A stretch of DNA of 22,658 nucleotides from an uncultured Bacilli bacterium. GTDB taxonomy: Bacteria; Bacillota_I; Bacilli_A; RF39; UBA660. Each line of letters starts with the position of its first letter. The first letter of the stretch is position 1. The stretch is taken from the NCBI GenBank assembly GCA_947628685.1, contig CANRAT010000019.1:1-22658 (forward strand). The letters are read 5' to 3'. The translations under genes were made by a program, and so were the position numbers. The notes beneath the pieces were generated by a model. It saw nothing but the letters and a program-made list of their open reading frames with translations. It ran no database searches and was not told the DNA's origin. Positions 13,530-21,475 of the stretch are shown here, piece after piece.

Positions 13530-14801
13530 ATGAAGTTTTATATATATACACTAGGTTGTAAAGTAAATGCTTATGAATCTAATGTAATTAAAGATAAATT
13601 AATAAATAATGGCTATATAAAGTCAAATGAAAATGATGCAGATATATATATTATTAATACTTGTACAGTAACTAATACAAGTGATAATAAATCATTAAAA
13701 ACTATTAGAAGAGTAGTTAATAAATATAAAAATAAAATAGTAGTTGCAGTAGGATGCATGACACAAGTAAATTATAGTTTGCTTAAAGGAATTAATGTTT
13801 CTATAATACTTGGAAATAGTGGTAAAAGTAAAATAGTAGAATATATAGAAGAATTTAAAAAAAATAAAAAACCTATTATAAAAGTAGATAATATAATGGA
13901 TAAAGGCTTTGAAGATATGTGTTTAAACAACTTTGATAAAACAAGAGCCTTTGTTAAAATTGAAGATGGTTGTGAAAACTATTGTTCTTATTGTATAATA
14001 CCATATGCTCGTGGTAAAGTTAGAAGTAAAGATCCTAAAGTAGTTATAGAAGAGATTAAATCTTTAGTTAAATGTGGACATAAAGAAGTAGTTTTAACAG
14101 GAATACATACAGGACATTATGGAGCCGATTTGAAAGATTATAGTTTCTCTAAATTACTTAAAGAAATAGTTAAAATAAAAGGTCTTAAAAGACTTAGAAT
14201 ATCATCAATAGAAATAACAGAATTAGATGATGAATTTATGGAAGTATTAAAAAATAGCAAAGTTCTTGTAGATCATATGCATATACCACTTCAATCAGGT
14301 TCAGATAAAATATTAAAATTAATGAATAGAAAATATGATAAGAAATACTTTATAGAAAGAATAGAAAAATTAAGAAGTATAAGACCTCTTATATCAATTA
14401 CAACAGACGTTATTGTTGGATTTCCAGGTGAGGATGAAAGTCTTTTTAAAGAAACAATAGAGACAATCAAAAAAATAAAATTTTCTAAAATACATGTATT
14501 TCCTTTTTCACTTAGAAAAGGAACTAAAGCAGAAGATTTAGATAATAAAGTAGACGATGTTACTAAAAAAAATAGAGTAAAAGAATTAATAAATATAAGT
14601 AAAAATTTAGAAATTGAATATTTCAATAAATTTATAAATAAAACTGTTGAATTTTTACCAGAGGTTTATAAAGATGGATTTATTATAGGACATACAGGTA
14701 ATTATTTACAAATAAAAAGTGTTGGAACAATTAAAGATTTAAACACATTTAAAACAGTTAAAATAGAAAAGTTAGAATATCCATATTTAATAGGAAAATA
14801 A
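13530..14801 (+). CDS. mtaB: tRNA t6A37 methylthiotransferase MtaB
   Basis: MtaB converts t6A37 to ms2t6A37 in tRNAs that read ANN codons. The 423-aa protein has the three-domain layout of methylthiotransferases. The N-terminal UPF0004 domain has three Cys for the first cluster (TLGCKVNAYES, INTCTVTN, VAVGCMTQV). The radical SAM domain has KIEDGCENYCSYCIIPYARG for the second cluster, with VVLTGIHTGHYG and HIPLQSGSDKILKLMNRKY. The C-terminal TRAM domain spans about residue 360 to the end. TLGCKVNxYES separates MtaB from MiaB (usually GCQMN). The start at 13530 follows AGAGGTGG; an in-frame ATG at 13485 lies upstream of the promoter. It follows the interrupted mnmA but has its own promoter, so the insertion need not reduce its expression. 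Confidence 0.94.
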   Translation: MKFYIYTLGCKVNAYESNVIKDKLINNGYIKSNENDADIYIINTCTVTNTSDNKSLKTIRRVVNKYKNKIVVAVGCMTQVNYSLLKGINVSIILGNSGKSKIVEYIEEFKKNKKPIIKVDNIMDKGFEDMCLNNFDKTRAFVKIEDGCENYCSYCIIPYARGKVRSKDPKVVIEEIKSLVKCGHKEVVLTGIHTGHYGADLKDYSFSKLLKEIVKIKGLKRLRISSIEITELDDEFMEVLKNSKVLVDHMHIPLQSGSDKILKLMNRKYDKKYFIERIEKLRSIRPLISITTDVIVGFPGEDESLFKETIETIKKIKFSKIHVFPFSLRKGTKAEDLDNKVDDVTKKNRVKELINISKNLEIEYFNKFINKTVEFLPEVYKDGFIIGHTGNYLQIKSVGTIKDLNTFKTVKIEKLEYPYLIGK

Positions 14802-14807
14802 AATGTA

Positions 14808-14878
14808 TAGTGCCCCAATTAGTAGGTTACAAATCAAACAAATTATGATATAATATATTTATAATATAGGAGGCACTA
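14808..14878 (+). promoter_or_regulatory. Inverted repeat pairing with the ribosome-binding site of the histidine kinase
   Basis: TAGTGCC (14808-14814) is complementary to GGCACTA (14872-14878), which covers part of the GGAGG site and the first base of the start codon. CC/GG adds two pairs past a bulged A. Only read-through mRNA from mtaB would contain both arms. Confidence 0.3.
14826..14854 (+). promoter_or_regulatory. Promoter of the kinase-prepilin pair
   Basis: A weak -35 GTTACA (14826-14831), 17 nt, and TATAAT (14849-14854) precede the GGAGG site and the ATG at 14878. A second TATAAT at 14860 is too close to the start to act as the -10. No terminator is seen after mtaB. Confidence 0.5.
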
Positions 14879-16989
14879 TGAGACAGGTAAAGGAAATATC
14901 ACTTTGTTTATTATTAATAATAGTTTTAATATATTCAGGTTTATCATATTTAACTGATATTTTTACGAATTCTACGACTTTAAACTTTATAATGTTATTA
15001 CTTTTAATAATTATAGGTATAATAGTTTTATCAAAATACTTAAGAAAATCTAGTAACAGTTTAAATTCAGAAAATAAATTATTTAATTCACTTGTAAATA
15101 ATTCTGATACTATATACATAATGATAGAAGATAAAACTAAAAGAGTATTATATGTTTCAAATAAAATAGAAGAAATTTTAGGTATAAAAACAGGTTCTAA
15201 ATCTTTAACTGATATTGCTTATCAAGTATTACGTATACCAGTAATTAAATCAGAATTACTTAAATTTAATGATGAAAGTTATACAAGTGGAATGATAGAA
15301 TATGACAATCCTAAGTATAATCATCCTATGTGGATTAGAGTAAAGATATCTCCTTATAAGGATAAGAAAAATGAATATTATTTAATACAAATAATAGATG
15401 CAACTCTAGAGCATGAGCACCAACACCTCTTAATCACACAAGCATCAGATATAAAATCAAGAGAAAGTATATTGAATCAAATAACATCTAAATCATATGA
15501 TTTCGCACTAAATGTAAATGTCGCACTTAATACTTATGATTTAAAATATTATAAAAAAGATAATTTATATTTTGGAGAAGAAAAAAGAGGACTATACACA
15601 GAAGGTTTAAATAAACTATTAGATAATATAAATGAAAGCGATAGAGAAATGGTTTATTCAAATTTAAACCTAGAATCACTTTTAGAACACTTCAATAAAT
15701 ATGAATTAGATAGTGTAGTTATTAGATATAGAGTAGGAAATGAAATAAAGAATAGTACTTGGCTTGAAAGTACGATATTCTTTGTTACAGAAAGACAAAA
15801 ACAAATAGTATCAATCTTAACTAAAAATGTTACAGAGAATGCAGAAAGTATAAGAGAACAAAATATATTACTTCAAAATGCTTTAAATGATGCTAAAATA
15901 AGTAATGCAAGAAAATTAGAATTAATAAGAACAATCTCACATGATGTTAGAGTTCCTTTAACTAATATAGTTGGATTAAGTGACGCACTACTTTATAAAA
16001 CATTAGATAAAGAAGTTAAAGAAGATATAAAAAATATAAATGATTCATCAAAAGAAGTAGTAGATATAATAGATGAACTATTAGATACTTCTAAAATAGA
16101 AAAAAAACTAATTGAAAAAGAAGAAAAAGAATATAGTTTACTTAAAATGTTTAAAAAAGTAGAAAGAAATGCTAAAGAATATATAGGAGAAAAACAAATA
16201 AAATTAAATATTAATTTAGATAATAATCTTCCAGTAATACTATTTGGGGATTATATAAGAATTACAAGAGCAATAAATGAAATAGTAAATAATTCTATAA
16301 AATATACAAATGAAGGTTCAATAGATGTAAACGTTAGAGGAGAAAAAATAGAAAATAACGTTAAATTAATAATTGAAGTTAAAGATACAGGAGTAGGAAT
16401 AGAAGAGGAAAAGTTAAAGAAAATTATAAATACTGAAACAAGTGGAGGCTTAAATTCTGTTAAAAATTTAATAAATCTACTTGGTGGTAAATTAGAAATA
16501 GAAAGTAAAATAAATGAATATACAAAAGTAACTATTAGTTTCTTACAAAGAATAGTTGAAGATAATAAAGTAAGAGAACTTATGAACAGTGATAAAAATG
16601 CAGAACAATTCAGTTTAAAAGGTAAAAAAGTATTAATAGTAGATGATAATAAACTTAATTTAAAAGTTACTAATAGATTACTTGAGGCATATGAAGTTGA
16701 TACAACAATGTTAGAAAGTGGAGAAGAATGTATTGAACTTATAAATGAACAAAATAATTTTGACTTAATACTATTAGATCAAATGATGCCAGGTATAAAA
16801 GGAACAGAAACTATGAATAAATTAAAAGAAATAAAAGACTTTAATACGCCAATAGTAGTTCTTACTGCAGATGCTATGGAAGGTCAAAGGGAAAAATATA
16901 TAAATGAAGGCTTTGATGATTATTTATCAAAACCAATAGATAGAAAAGAATTAGTTAGAATACTTAAAAGATTTTTGAAAGAAGGTTAA
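14878..16989 (+). CDS. Membrane-bound hybrid sensor histidine kinase with receiver domain
   Basis: This 703-aa protein has two N-terminal membrane helices (about residues 6-25 and 37-56) with a very short outside loop (LTDIFTNSTTLN). A PAS-like region follows (about 70-180; LVNNSDTIYIMIEDKTKRVLYVSNKIEEIL), then a second sensor region and a helical linker. The H-box SHDVRVPLTNI has the phosphorylatable His355. The ATP domain has an N-box (NEIVNNSIKYT) and DTGVGI, but the usual F-box and GTGLGL lid are replaced by NTETSGGLNSVKNL, so the lid is reduced. The C-terminal receiver (about 580-703) has VLIVDDNKLN, Asp634 in LLDQMMPGIKG, VVLTADAM, and the Lys in YLSKPID. No output regulator is adjacent. 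It ends 1 nt before the prepilin-type variable protein, which has no promoter of its own, so the two are co-transcribed. Its signal and target are unknown. Confidence 0.92.
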   Translation: MRQVKEISLCLLLIIVLIYSGLSYLTDIFTNSTTLNFIMLLLLIIIGIIVLSKYLRKSSNSLNSENKLFNSLVNNSDTIYIMIEDKTKRVLYVSNKIEEILGIKTGSKSLTDIAYQVLRIPVIKSELLKFNDESYTSGMIEYDNPKYNHPMWIRVKISPYKDKKNEYYLIQIIDATLEHEHQHLLITQASDIKSRESILNQITSKSYDFALNVNVALNTYDLKYYKKDNLYFGEEKRGLYTEGLNKLLDNINESDREMVYSNLNLESLLEHFNKYELDSVVIRYRVGNEIKNSTWLESTIFFVTERQKQIVSILTKNVTENAESIREQNILLQNALNDAKISNARKLELIRTISHDVRVPLTNIVGLSDALLYKTLDKEVKEDIKNINDSSKEVVDIIDELLDTSKIEKKLIEKEEKEYSLLKMFKKVERNAKEYIGEKQIKLNINLDNNLPVILFGDYIRITRAINEIVNNSIKYTNEGSIDVNVRGEKIENNVKLIIEVKDTGVGIEEEKLKKIINTETSGGLNSVKNLINLLGGKLEIESKINEYTKVTISFLQRIVEDNKVRELMNSDKNAEQFSLKGKKVLIVDDNKLNLKVTNRLLEAYEVDTTMLESGEECIELINEQNNFDLILLDQMMPGIKGTETMNKLKEIKDFNTPIVVLTADAMEGQREKYINEGFDDYLSKPIDRKELVRILKRFLKEG

Positions 16990-16990
16990 T

Positions 16991-18670
16991 ATGAAAAAAG
17001 GTTTTACTTTAGTAGAACTACTTGGAGTAATAATAATTATATCATTACTTGCATTACTTACAAGTACAGCAATAACAAAACTAGTTAAAGATTCAAAACA
17101 ACAAATATCAAATGTACAAAAAGAATTAATAAAATCATCAGCAGAAACATGGGGATCAGATAATTTAGATAGATTACCAAATAAGGGAGAATGTATATAT
17201 TTGAGTGTATCAGATTTAAAAAATGAAGGATTACTAGATGATAGTGAAAAATTAGATGATAATATTATTGTAAGAATAAAAAATGAATTAAATGAAAATG
17301 GAACGGAAAAATTAGAATATAAAATAAATGGAGCAACAGCAGGGTGTAGTAATGGAGTAAAAGATTTATATAAAGATGAAAGTAAAGCAAACATACCAAG
17401 TTTAAGAGGATTAGTACCTGTAATTTATGATGAAGAAAAATCATCATGGAAAATTATAGATCCAACAGAAGAGTGGTATGACTATGATAATCAGTGGTGG
17501 GCCAATGCAGTAATATTAAGAGAAGATTTAAGAGAAGAAAAGAATATAGGAGATTTAATAAGTGTCCCAACAGAAAATAATGATTTTGCTTCGTCAGATG
17601 TACTAGCGATGTTTGTATGGATACCAAGATACTCATATACAATAAGTAGTGATGCAAAAGGTTTAGTAGATGAAAGTGGAAAATATTCAAATCCAGGAGC
17701 AATAGACATAAAATTTGTAGGAGTAGATAGTATAAAAGATAATGGATTAGCAACATATGAAGGAGATACACCAAATGAGTGGTACACACACCCAGCATTT
17801 ACTTTTGGAGATGAAGAATTAAGTGGAATATGGGTAGGAAAGTTTGAGACAAGCCATGAAACTAACTATAATAGTAAACAATCAAACAATTTATCTTGTA
17901 CAAATGAACTTTGTGAAAATGCAGATGGAATAAGAATACTTCCAAATGTACAATCATTGAAATATAATGATGTATCAAATTTTTTCTTTGCGACGAAGTC
18001 AATGTCAAGAGGTGGTAATCCATTTGGAATAAACTCAAGTATAATAGATACCCATATGATGAAGAACAGTGAATGGGGAGCAGTGGCATATTTATCACAA
18101 AGTAAATATGGAAAGTATGGTAATAGTTTATATACAAAGGCAGAAAAAGAAGTATATCAAAATAAAAGTCCTATAACAGGAAACAGTAATGGTACACCAT
18201 CACAAGAAATAACCTTAAAACAATGTAAATATGATGATATAACGGATAGAGGATCTGGAATAGGTTCTTGTGGAGGAGGGGCCTCAACAACAGGAAATAT
18301 TACAGGGATTTATGACTTGAGTGGCGGTGCATATGAATATGTAATGGGAAATTTAAATGATACAGTTAGGTCATCAAACTTCCAAACAAATTTCTTCAGT
18401 ACAGAAAGCAATAAAAAATATTATGATAAGTATACAATAACTACAACAAATTGTACTAATGGAGAATGTAAAGGTCATGCATTATCAGAAACTTCGGGTT
18501 GGTACTCTGATAACGCGTCTTTTGTTTCTTCGAGTCTTCCGTGGTTCATACGTGGTGGTTACTGCGAAAATGCAGGGAGTGCAGGCGTGTTTGGCTTCGG
18601 CTACGGCTACGGCAGTGGTGGTGGTGGTAGCGGCACTTCGTTCCGCGTCGTGTTTGCGCCAATAGCGTGA
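16991..18670 (+). CDS. Prepilin-type variable protein with C-type-lectin/FGE-like domain, candidate DGR target
   Basis: The 559-aa protein starts with a type IV prepilin leader, MKKGFTLVELLGVIIII, with cleavage expected after Gly4, Phe as the new first residue and Glu5 of the mature form. A pilin-like helix to about residue 45 follows. A central linker of about 200 aa leads into an FGE-sulfatase/C-type-lectin-like body from about residue 200 (VLAMFVWIPRYSYTI, EWYTHPAFTFG, GIWVGKFETSHET, THMMKNSEWGAVAYLSQ, GIYDLSGGAYEYVMGN). The end is WFIRGGY...GVFGFGYGYG...SFRVV, the layout of DGR variable proteins. The last ~150 bp are about 57% GC against an AT-rich body. It follows the histidine kinase by 1 nt, with an AGAAGG site inside that gene's end. 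The protein is probably exported and assembled on a pilus-like or secretion structure, displaying the variable face. The prepilin peptidase and pilus genes are not here. The DGR assignment is inference, since no reverse transcriptase or template repeat is in the window. Confidence 0.85.
   Translation: MKKGFTLVELLGVIIIISLLALLTSTAITKLVKDSKQQISNVQKELIKSSAETWGSDNLDRLPNKGECIYLSVSDLKNEGLLDDSEKLDDNIIVRIKNELNENGTEKLEYKINGATAGCSNGVKDLYKDESKANIPSLRGLVPVIYDEEKSSWKIIDPTEEWYDYDNQWWANAVILREDLREEKNIGDLISVPTENNDFASSDVLAMFVWIPRYSYTISSDAKGLVDESGKYSNPGAIDIKFVGVDSIKDNGLATYEGDTPNEWYTHPAFTFGDEELSGIWVGKFETSHETNYNSKQSNNLSCTNELCENADGIRILPNVQSLKYNDVSNFFFATKSMSRGGNPFGINSSIIDTHMMKNSEWGAVAYLSQSKYGKYGNSLYTKAEKEVYQNKSPITGNSNGTPSQEITLKQCKYDDITDRGSGIGSCGGGASTTGNITGIYDLSGGAYEYVMGNLNDTVRSSNFQTNFFSTESNKKYYDKYTITTTNCTNGECKGHALSETSGWYSDNASFVSSSLPWFIRGGYCENAGSAGVFGFGYGYGSGGGGSGTSFRVVFAPIA
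18515..18661 (+). other. GC-rich, adenine-poor 3' segment: candidate DGR variable region
   Basis: Counting 18511-18660 gives about 57% GC and only 18 adenines in 150 nt, in a genome that is otherwise strongly AT-rich. Fifteen consecutive codons (18593-18637) are all NNY (GGC, TTC, TAC, AGT, GGT, AGC, ACT), as expected if AAY codons of a template were changed at A. Fixed residues (P-W-F, R-G-G, G-V-F, S-F-R-V-V) flank them. The 3' end TTCCGCGTCGTGTTTGCGCC could be the initiation-of-mutagenic-homology site. Confidence 0.65.
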
Positions 18671-18671
18671 G

Positions 18672-18689
18672 ACTGTACACAAGTGTAGT
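18672..18689 (+). other. Hairpin just downstream of the candidate variable region
   Basis: ACTgTACAC/GTGTAGT (18672-18680, 18683-18689) forms an 8-bp stem with one bulged G and a 2-nt gap. There is no T run, so it is not a usual terminator. Hairpins at this place, after the variable region, are known to aid retargeting in some DGRs. Confidence 0.4.
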
Positions 18690-18719
18690 TGAATTACTCT
18701 AAATACAGTATATAAAATA

Positions 18720-18748
18720 TTGAGATATAAAAATAAGTTACCTATATA
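18720..18748 (+). promoter_or_regulatory. Possible promoter of prfB
   Basis: TTGAGA (18720-18725), 17 nt, TATATA (18743-18748), followed by TAATATATAT and AGGAGG before the ATG at 18770. Confidence 0.45.
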
Positions 18749-18769
18749 TAATATATATCAGGAGGCATT

Positions 18770-19871
18770 ATGGAATTAAATGAAATATTAAATAAATATA
18801 AAGAATTAAATACAAAAGTAAATGAATTATGGAGGTCTCTTTGACCCTGATAGTAAAAAAGAAAGAATAAAAGAATTAGAAAATATAATGAATTCTTCTA
18901 ATTTTTGGAATGATAAATCAAAAAGTGAAGAAGTATTAAGTGAATTAAATACACTTAAATCTAAAATTAAATCGTTAGAGGAATTAAAGACAAATATAGA
19001 ATCAAATATGGAACTTTTGAACATGCTTAAAAATAATCAAGATAGTGAAATAGAAAAGATGATAGAAAATTCTTTAAGTGATTATGAAAAACAATATAAT
19101 GATTTAGAATTAGAATTATTATTAAATAGTCCATATGATAAATGTGATTGTATACTTGAAATACATCCAGGTGCTGGTGGTACTGAATCGTGTGATTGGG
19201 CATTGATGTTATATAGAATGTATACAAGATGGTGTGAGAAAAATAATAAAAAAATAGAACTTTTAGATTATCAAGATGGTGAAGAAGCAGGTATAAAAAG
19301 TGTATCGTTTATAATACACGGCATTAATAGTTATGGATATTTAAAAAATGAAAAAGGTGTTCATAGATTAATTAGAATAAGTCCTTTTGATTCAAATAAA
19401 AGAAGACATACATCTTTTGCTTCAGTAGATATAACGCCTCTTTATAATTCTGATATAGATATAGAAATAAAAGAATCTGATATAAGAATAGATACATTTT
19501 GTGCATCAGGACATGGTGGACAGGGTGTTAATACAACCCCTTCTGCCGTTAGAATAACACATTTTCCAAGTAAGATAGTTGTAACATGTCAAAATGAAAG
19601 AAGTCAAATAAGAAATAAAGAAATTTGTATGAACGTACTTAAAAATAAACTTTATAATTTAGAACTTGAAAGAAGAGAAAAAGAATTAAAGGGCATAAAA
19701 GGAGAAAATAGTGATATTAATTTTGGTTCACAAATAAGAACATATACTATGTGTCCTTATACTCTTGTAAAAGATCATAGAACAAATAAAGAACAAGTTA
19801 ATGTAGATAAAGTTCTTGATGGTGATATAAATGAATTTATTTATGATAATTTAAAATTAGGAGTGAGATAA
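18770..19871 (+). CDS. prfB: Peptide chain release factor 2, with programmed +1 frameshift
   Basis: RF2 ends translation at UGA and UAA. The first 24 codons start at the ATG at 18770 (MELNEILNKYKELNTKVNEL), preceded by AGGAGG, and run into TGA at 18842-18844. A +1 shift at CTT TGA C continues from GAC at 18843 to the stop at 19869-19871, giving 366 aa, the usual RF2 length. The catalytic GGQ is in ASGHGGQGVNTT, where most RF2 have HVNKTD or HVNTTD. RISPFDSNKRRHTSFASV and VTCQNERSQIRNK are family blocks, and SPF is the RF2 stop-recognition tripeptide. A start at 18822 would make a truncated protein. It overlaps the next gene by 1 nt and heads prfB-yitT-ftsE-ftsX. Confidence 0.96.
18831..18845 (+). 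promoter_or_regulatory. prfB autoregulatory frameshift site
   Basis: GGAGG (18831-18835), a 3-nt spacer TCT, then CTT TGA C (18839-18845). This matches the E. coli layout of an internal Shine-Dalgarno 3 nt before CTTTGAC. Low RF2 slows termination at TGA and raises frameshifting. Confidence 0.95.
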
Positions 19872-20773
19872 TGTTTTTTAAAAAGAATAATACGTGTGAC
19901 AATATTGTAAAAGAATTAACTAAAAAAAATAGATTGAAAAGATATACATTCTTAATTATAGGTTGTTTCTTTCTTGCTTTTGCATTTAATGTTTTCTTTA
20001 GACCAAATAATTTAGTTACAGGTGGTATATCTGGTATATCAATTATTGTAAATAAAGTATCTGGAATATCGAATTCATTATTTATCACAATATCATATAT
20101 ATTACTACTTTTATTAAGTTATATATTACTTGGAAGGCAAACAACTAAATATTCATTAATAGGTTCAATACTTTATCCATTATTTGTATATTTGACAAAA
20201 GATATGGCACAACTTATACATTTTGATGTAGATAATCTATTATTGGTAGCTTTATTTGGCGCAATAATAAATGGTTTAGGATCTGGTCTTACATTTAAAT
20301 ATGGTTTTTCAACAGGTGGTAGTGATATTATAGGTCAAATAATATCTAAATATTTTAAAATATCTATGGGTAATGCACTTAGAATATTAAATATAATAAT
20401 AGTAGTAAGTTCTGGATTTTTTATAGGAGAAAAAGGCGGGGTATACGCCTGGGAAAACGTTATGTATGCTGCAATTGCAATATATATAATAACTTATTTA
20501 ACAGATAAAGTATTACTTGGAATATCTGATTCTAAAGCATTTTACATAATAACAGAACATGAAACCTCTATAAAAAAATTCTTAATCGAAGAATTAGGTA
20601 GAGGAGTAACAGTACTTGAAGCAAGAGGTGGATATACAGGTGATAGGAAAAAAGTACTTATGTGCGTTATTCCTACAAAAGGGTATTTCTTAGCAAAGAA
20701 AGGAATAATGGAAATTGATAAAGAAGCAATTATACTCATAAATGATGTATATCAAGCAGAAGGAATAGAATAG
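19871..20773 (+). CDS. YitT family membrane protein (DUF161/DUF2179)
   Basis: The 300-aa protein has about five transmembrane helices in the first 200 residues. They include YTFLIIGCFFLAFAFNVFF with the family motif RPNNLVTGGISGISIIVN, an ILLLLLSYILLGRQT helix, and KYGFSTGGSDIIGQIISKYF. The C-terminal cytoplasmic DUF2179 domain runs from about residue 220 (AFYIITEHETSIKKFLIEEL, GRGVTVLEARGGYTGDRKKV, IPTKGYFLAKKGIMEIDKEA and a conserved end). YitT proteins are of unknown function and common in Bacilli in several copies. The ATG overlaps the prfB stop by one base, so translation is coupled. It sits between prfB and ftsEX in one operon. Confidence 0.92.
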   Translation: MFFKKNNTCDNIVKELTKKNRLKRYTFLIIGCFFLAFAFNVFFRPNNLVTGGISGISIIVNKVSGISNSLFITISYILLLLLSYILLGRQTTKYSLIGSILYPLFVYLTKDMAQLIHFDVDNLLLVALFGAIINGLGSGLTFKYGFSTGGSDIIGQIISKYFKISMGNALRILNIIIVVSSGFFIGEKGGVYAWENVMYAAIAIYIITYLTDKVLLGISDSKAFYIITEHETSIKKFLIEELGRGVTVLEARGGYTGDRKKVLMCVIPTKGYFLAKKGIMEIDKEAIILINDVYQAEGIE

Positions 20774-20782
20774 GTGAAAAGT

Positions 20783-21475
20783 ATGGATTTAATAAGAATT
20801 AAAGACGTTAAAAAAACATATAAAACAGGAACAACTGCAATATATAATATGAATTTAACAATAGGAAAAGGTGAATTCGTATTTGTTATAGGTTCAACAG
20901 GTTGTGGGAAAAGTACACTAATAAAAATGCTTTATAGAGAGGAAAAACCTACTGAAGGTAAAATATTAGTAGGAGGACTTGATGTTGGAAAAATAAAAAA
21001 TCGTAAAGTATATAAATTGAGAAGAAAGATAGGAGTAGTATTTCAAAATTATCAATTACTTCCAAATTCAACTGCATATGAGAATGTTGCATTCGCACTT
21101 GAAGTATTAGGGCTTCCTAAAGATGAAATACATACTAAAGTTATGAAAGTATTAGATTTAGTAGGTTTAAAAAATAAGGCTAAACAATATCCAGATCACT
21201 TATCTGGTGGTGAGCAACAAAGAGTTGCAATAGCGCGTGCTATTGTAAATGGTCCTAAAATACTTATATGTGATGAGCCAACAGGAAACTTGGATCCTAA
21301 GACAAGTATGGAAATCATGGAAGTACTTGAAGCAATAAATGAACTTGGTACAACTATCATTATGGTAACACATGATATAGATATAGTTAAAAAATTAAAA
21401 AAACGTGTTATTTTACTTGATTCAGGTAGAATAGTAAAAGATTATAAGGCTGGTGAGTATGATGAAAGCATTTAG
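20783..21475 (+). CDS. ftsE: Cell division ATP-binding protein FtsE
   Basis: FtsE is the ATPase that drives FtsX and, through it, peptidoglycan hydrolases at the cell surface. It is about 230 aa with all ABC motifs: Walker A GSTGCGKST, Q-loop VFQNYQLLPN, signature LSGGEQQRVAIARAI, Walker B ILICDEPTGNLDP, and the switch His in IIMVTHDIDIV. The start at ATG 20783 is preferred because AGGTGA (20772-20777) lies just upstream; a GTG at 20774 is in frame but overlaps that site. The end overlaps ftsX. Gene order ftsE-ftsX with prfB nearby is the common Firmicute layout. Confidence 0.96.
   Translation: MDLIRIKDVKKTYKTGTTAIYNMNLTIGKGEFVFVIGSTGCGKSTLIKMLYREEKPTEGKILVGGLDVGKIKNRKVYKLRRKIGVVFQNYQLLPNSTAYENVAFALEVLGLPKDEIHTKVMKVLDLVGLKNKAKQYPDHLSGGEQQRVAIARAIVNGPKILICDEPTGNLDPKTSMEIMEVLEAINELGTTIIMVTHDIDIVKKLKKRVILLDSGRIVKDYKAGEYDESI

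Noticed and set aside
18485..18682. Minus-strand open frame across the GC-rich 3' end of the prepilin-type gene
   Set aside because: It is a by-product of GC-rich, stop-poor sequence opposite the variable region, with low-complexity Thr/Ala repeats and no ribosome-binding site.
18671..18769. Template repeat or reverse transcriptase next to the candidate variable region
   Set aside because: The gap is only 99 nt and AT-rich with no match to the GC-rich tail; no frame in the window carries reverse-transcriptase motifs.
18822..18844. Start of prfB at the ATG at 18822
   Set aside because: The true start with AGGAGG is at 18770 in the other frame and the classical CTTTGAC shift joins them; the 18822 start would lose the N-terminus.
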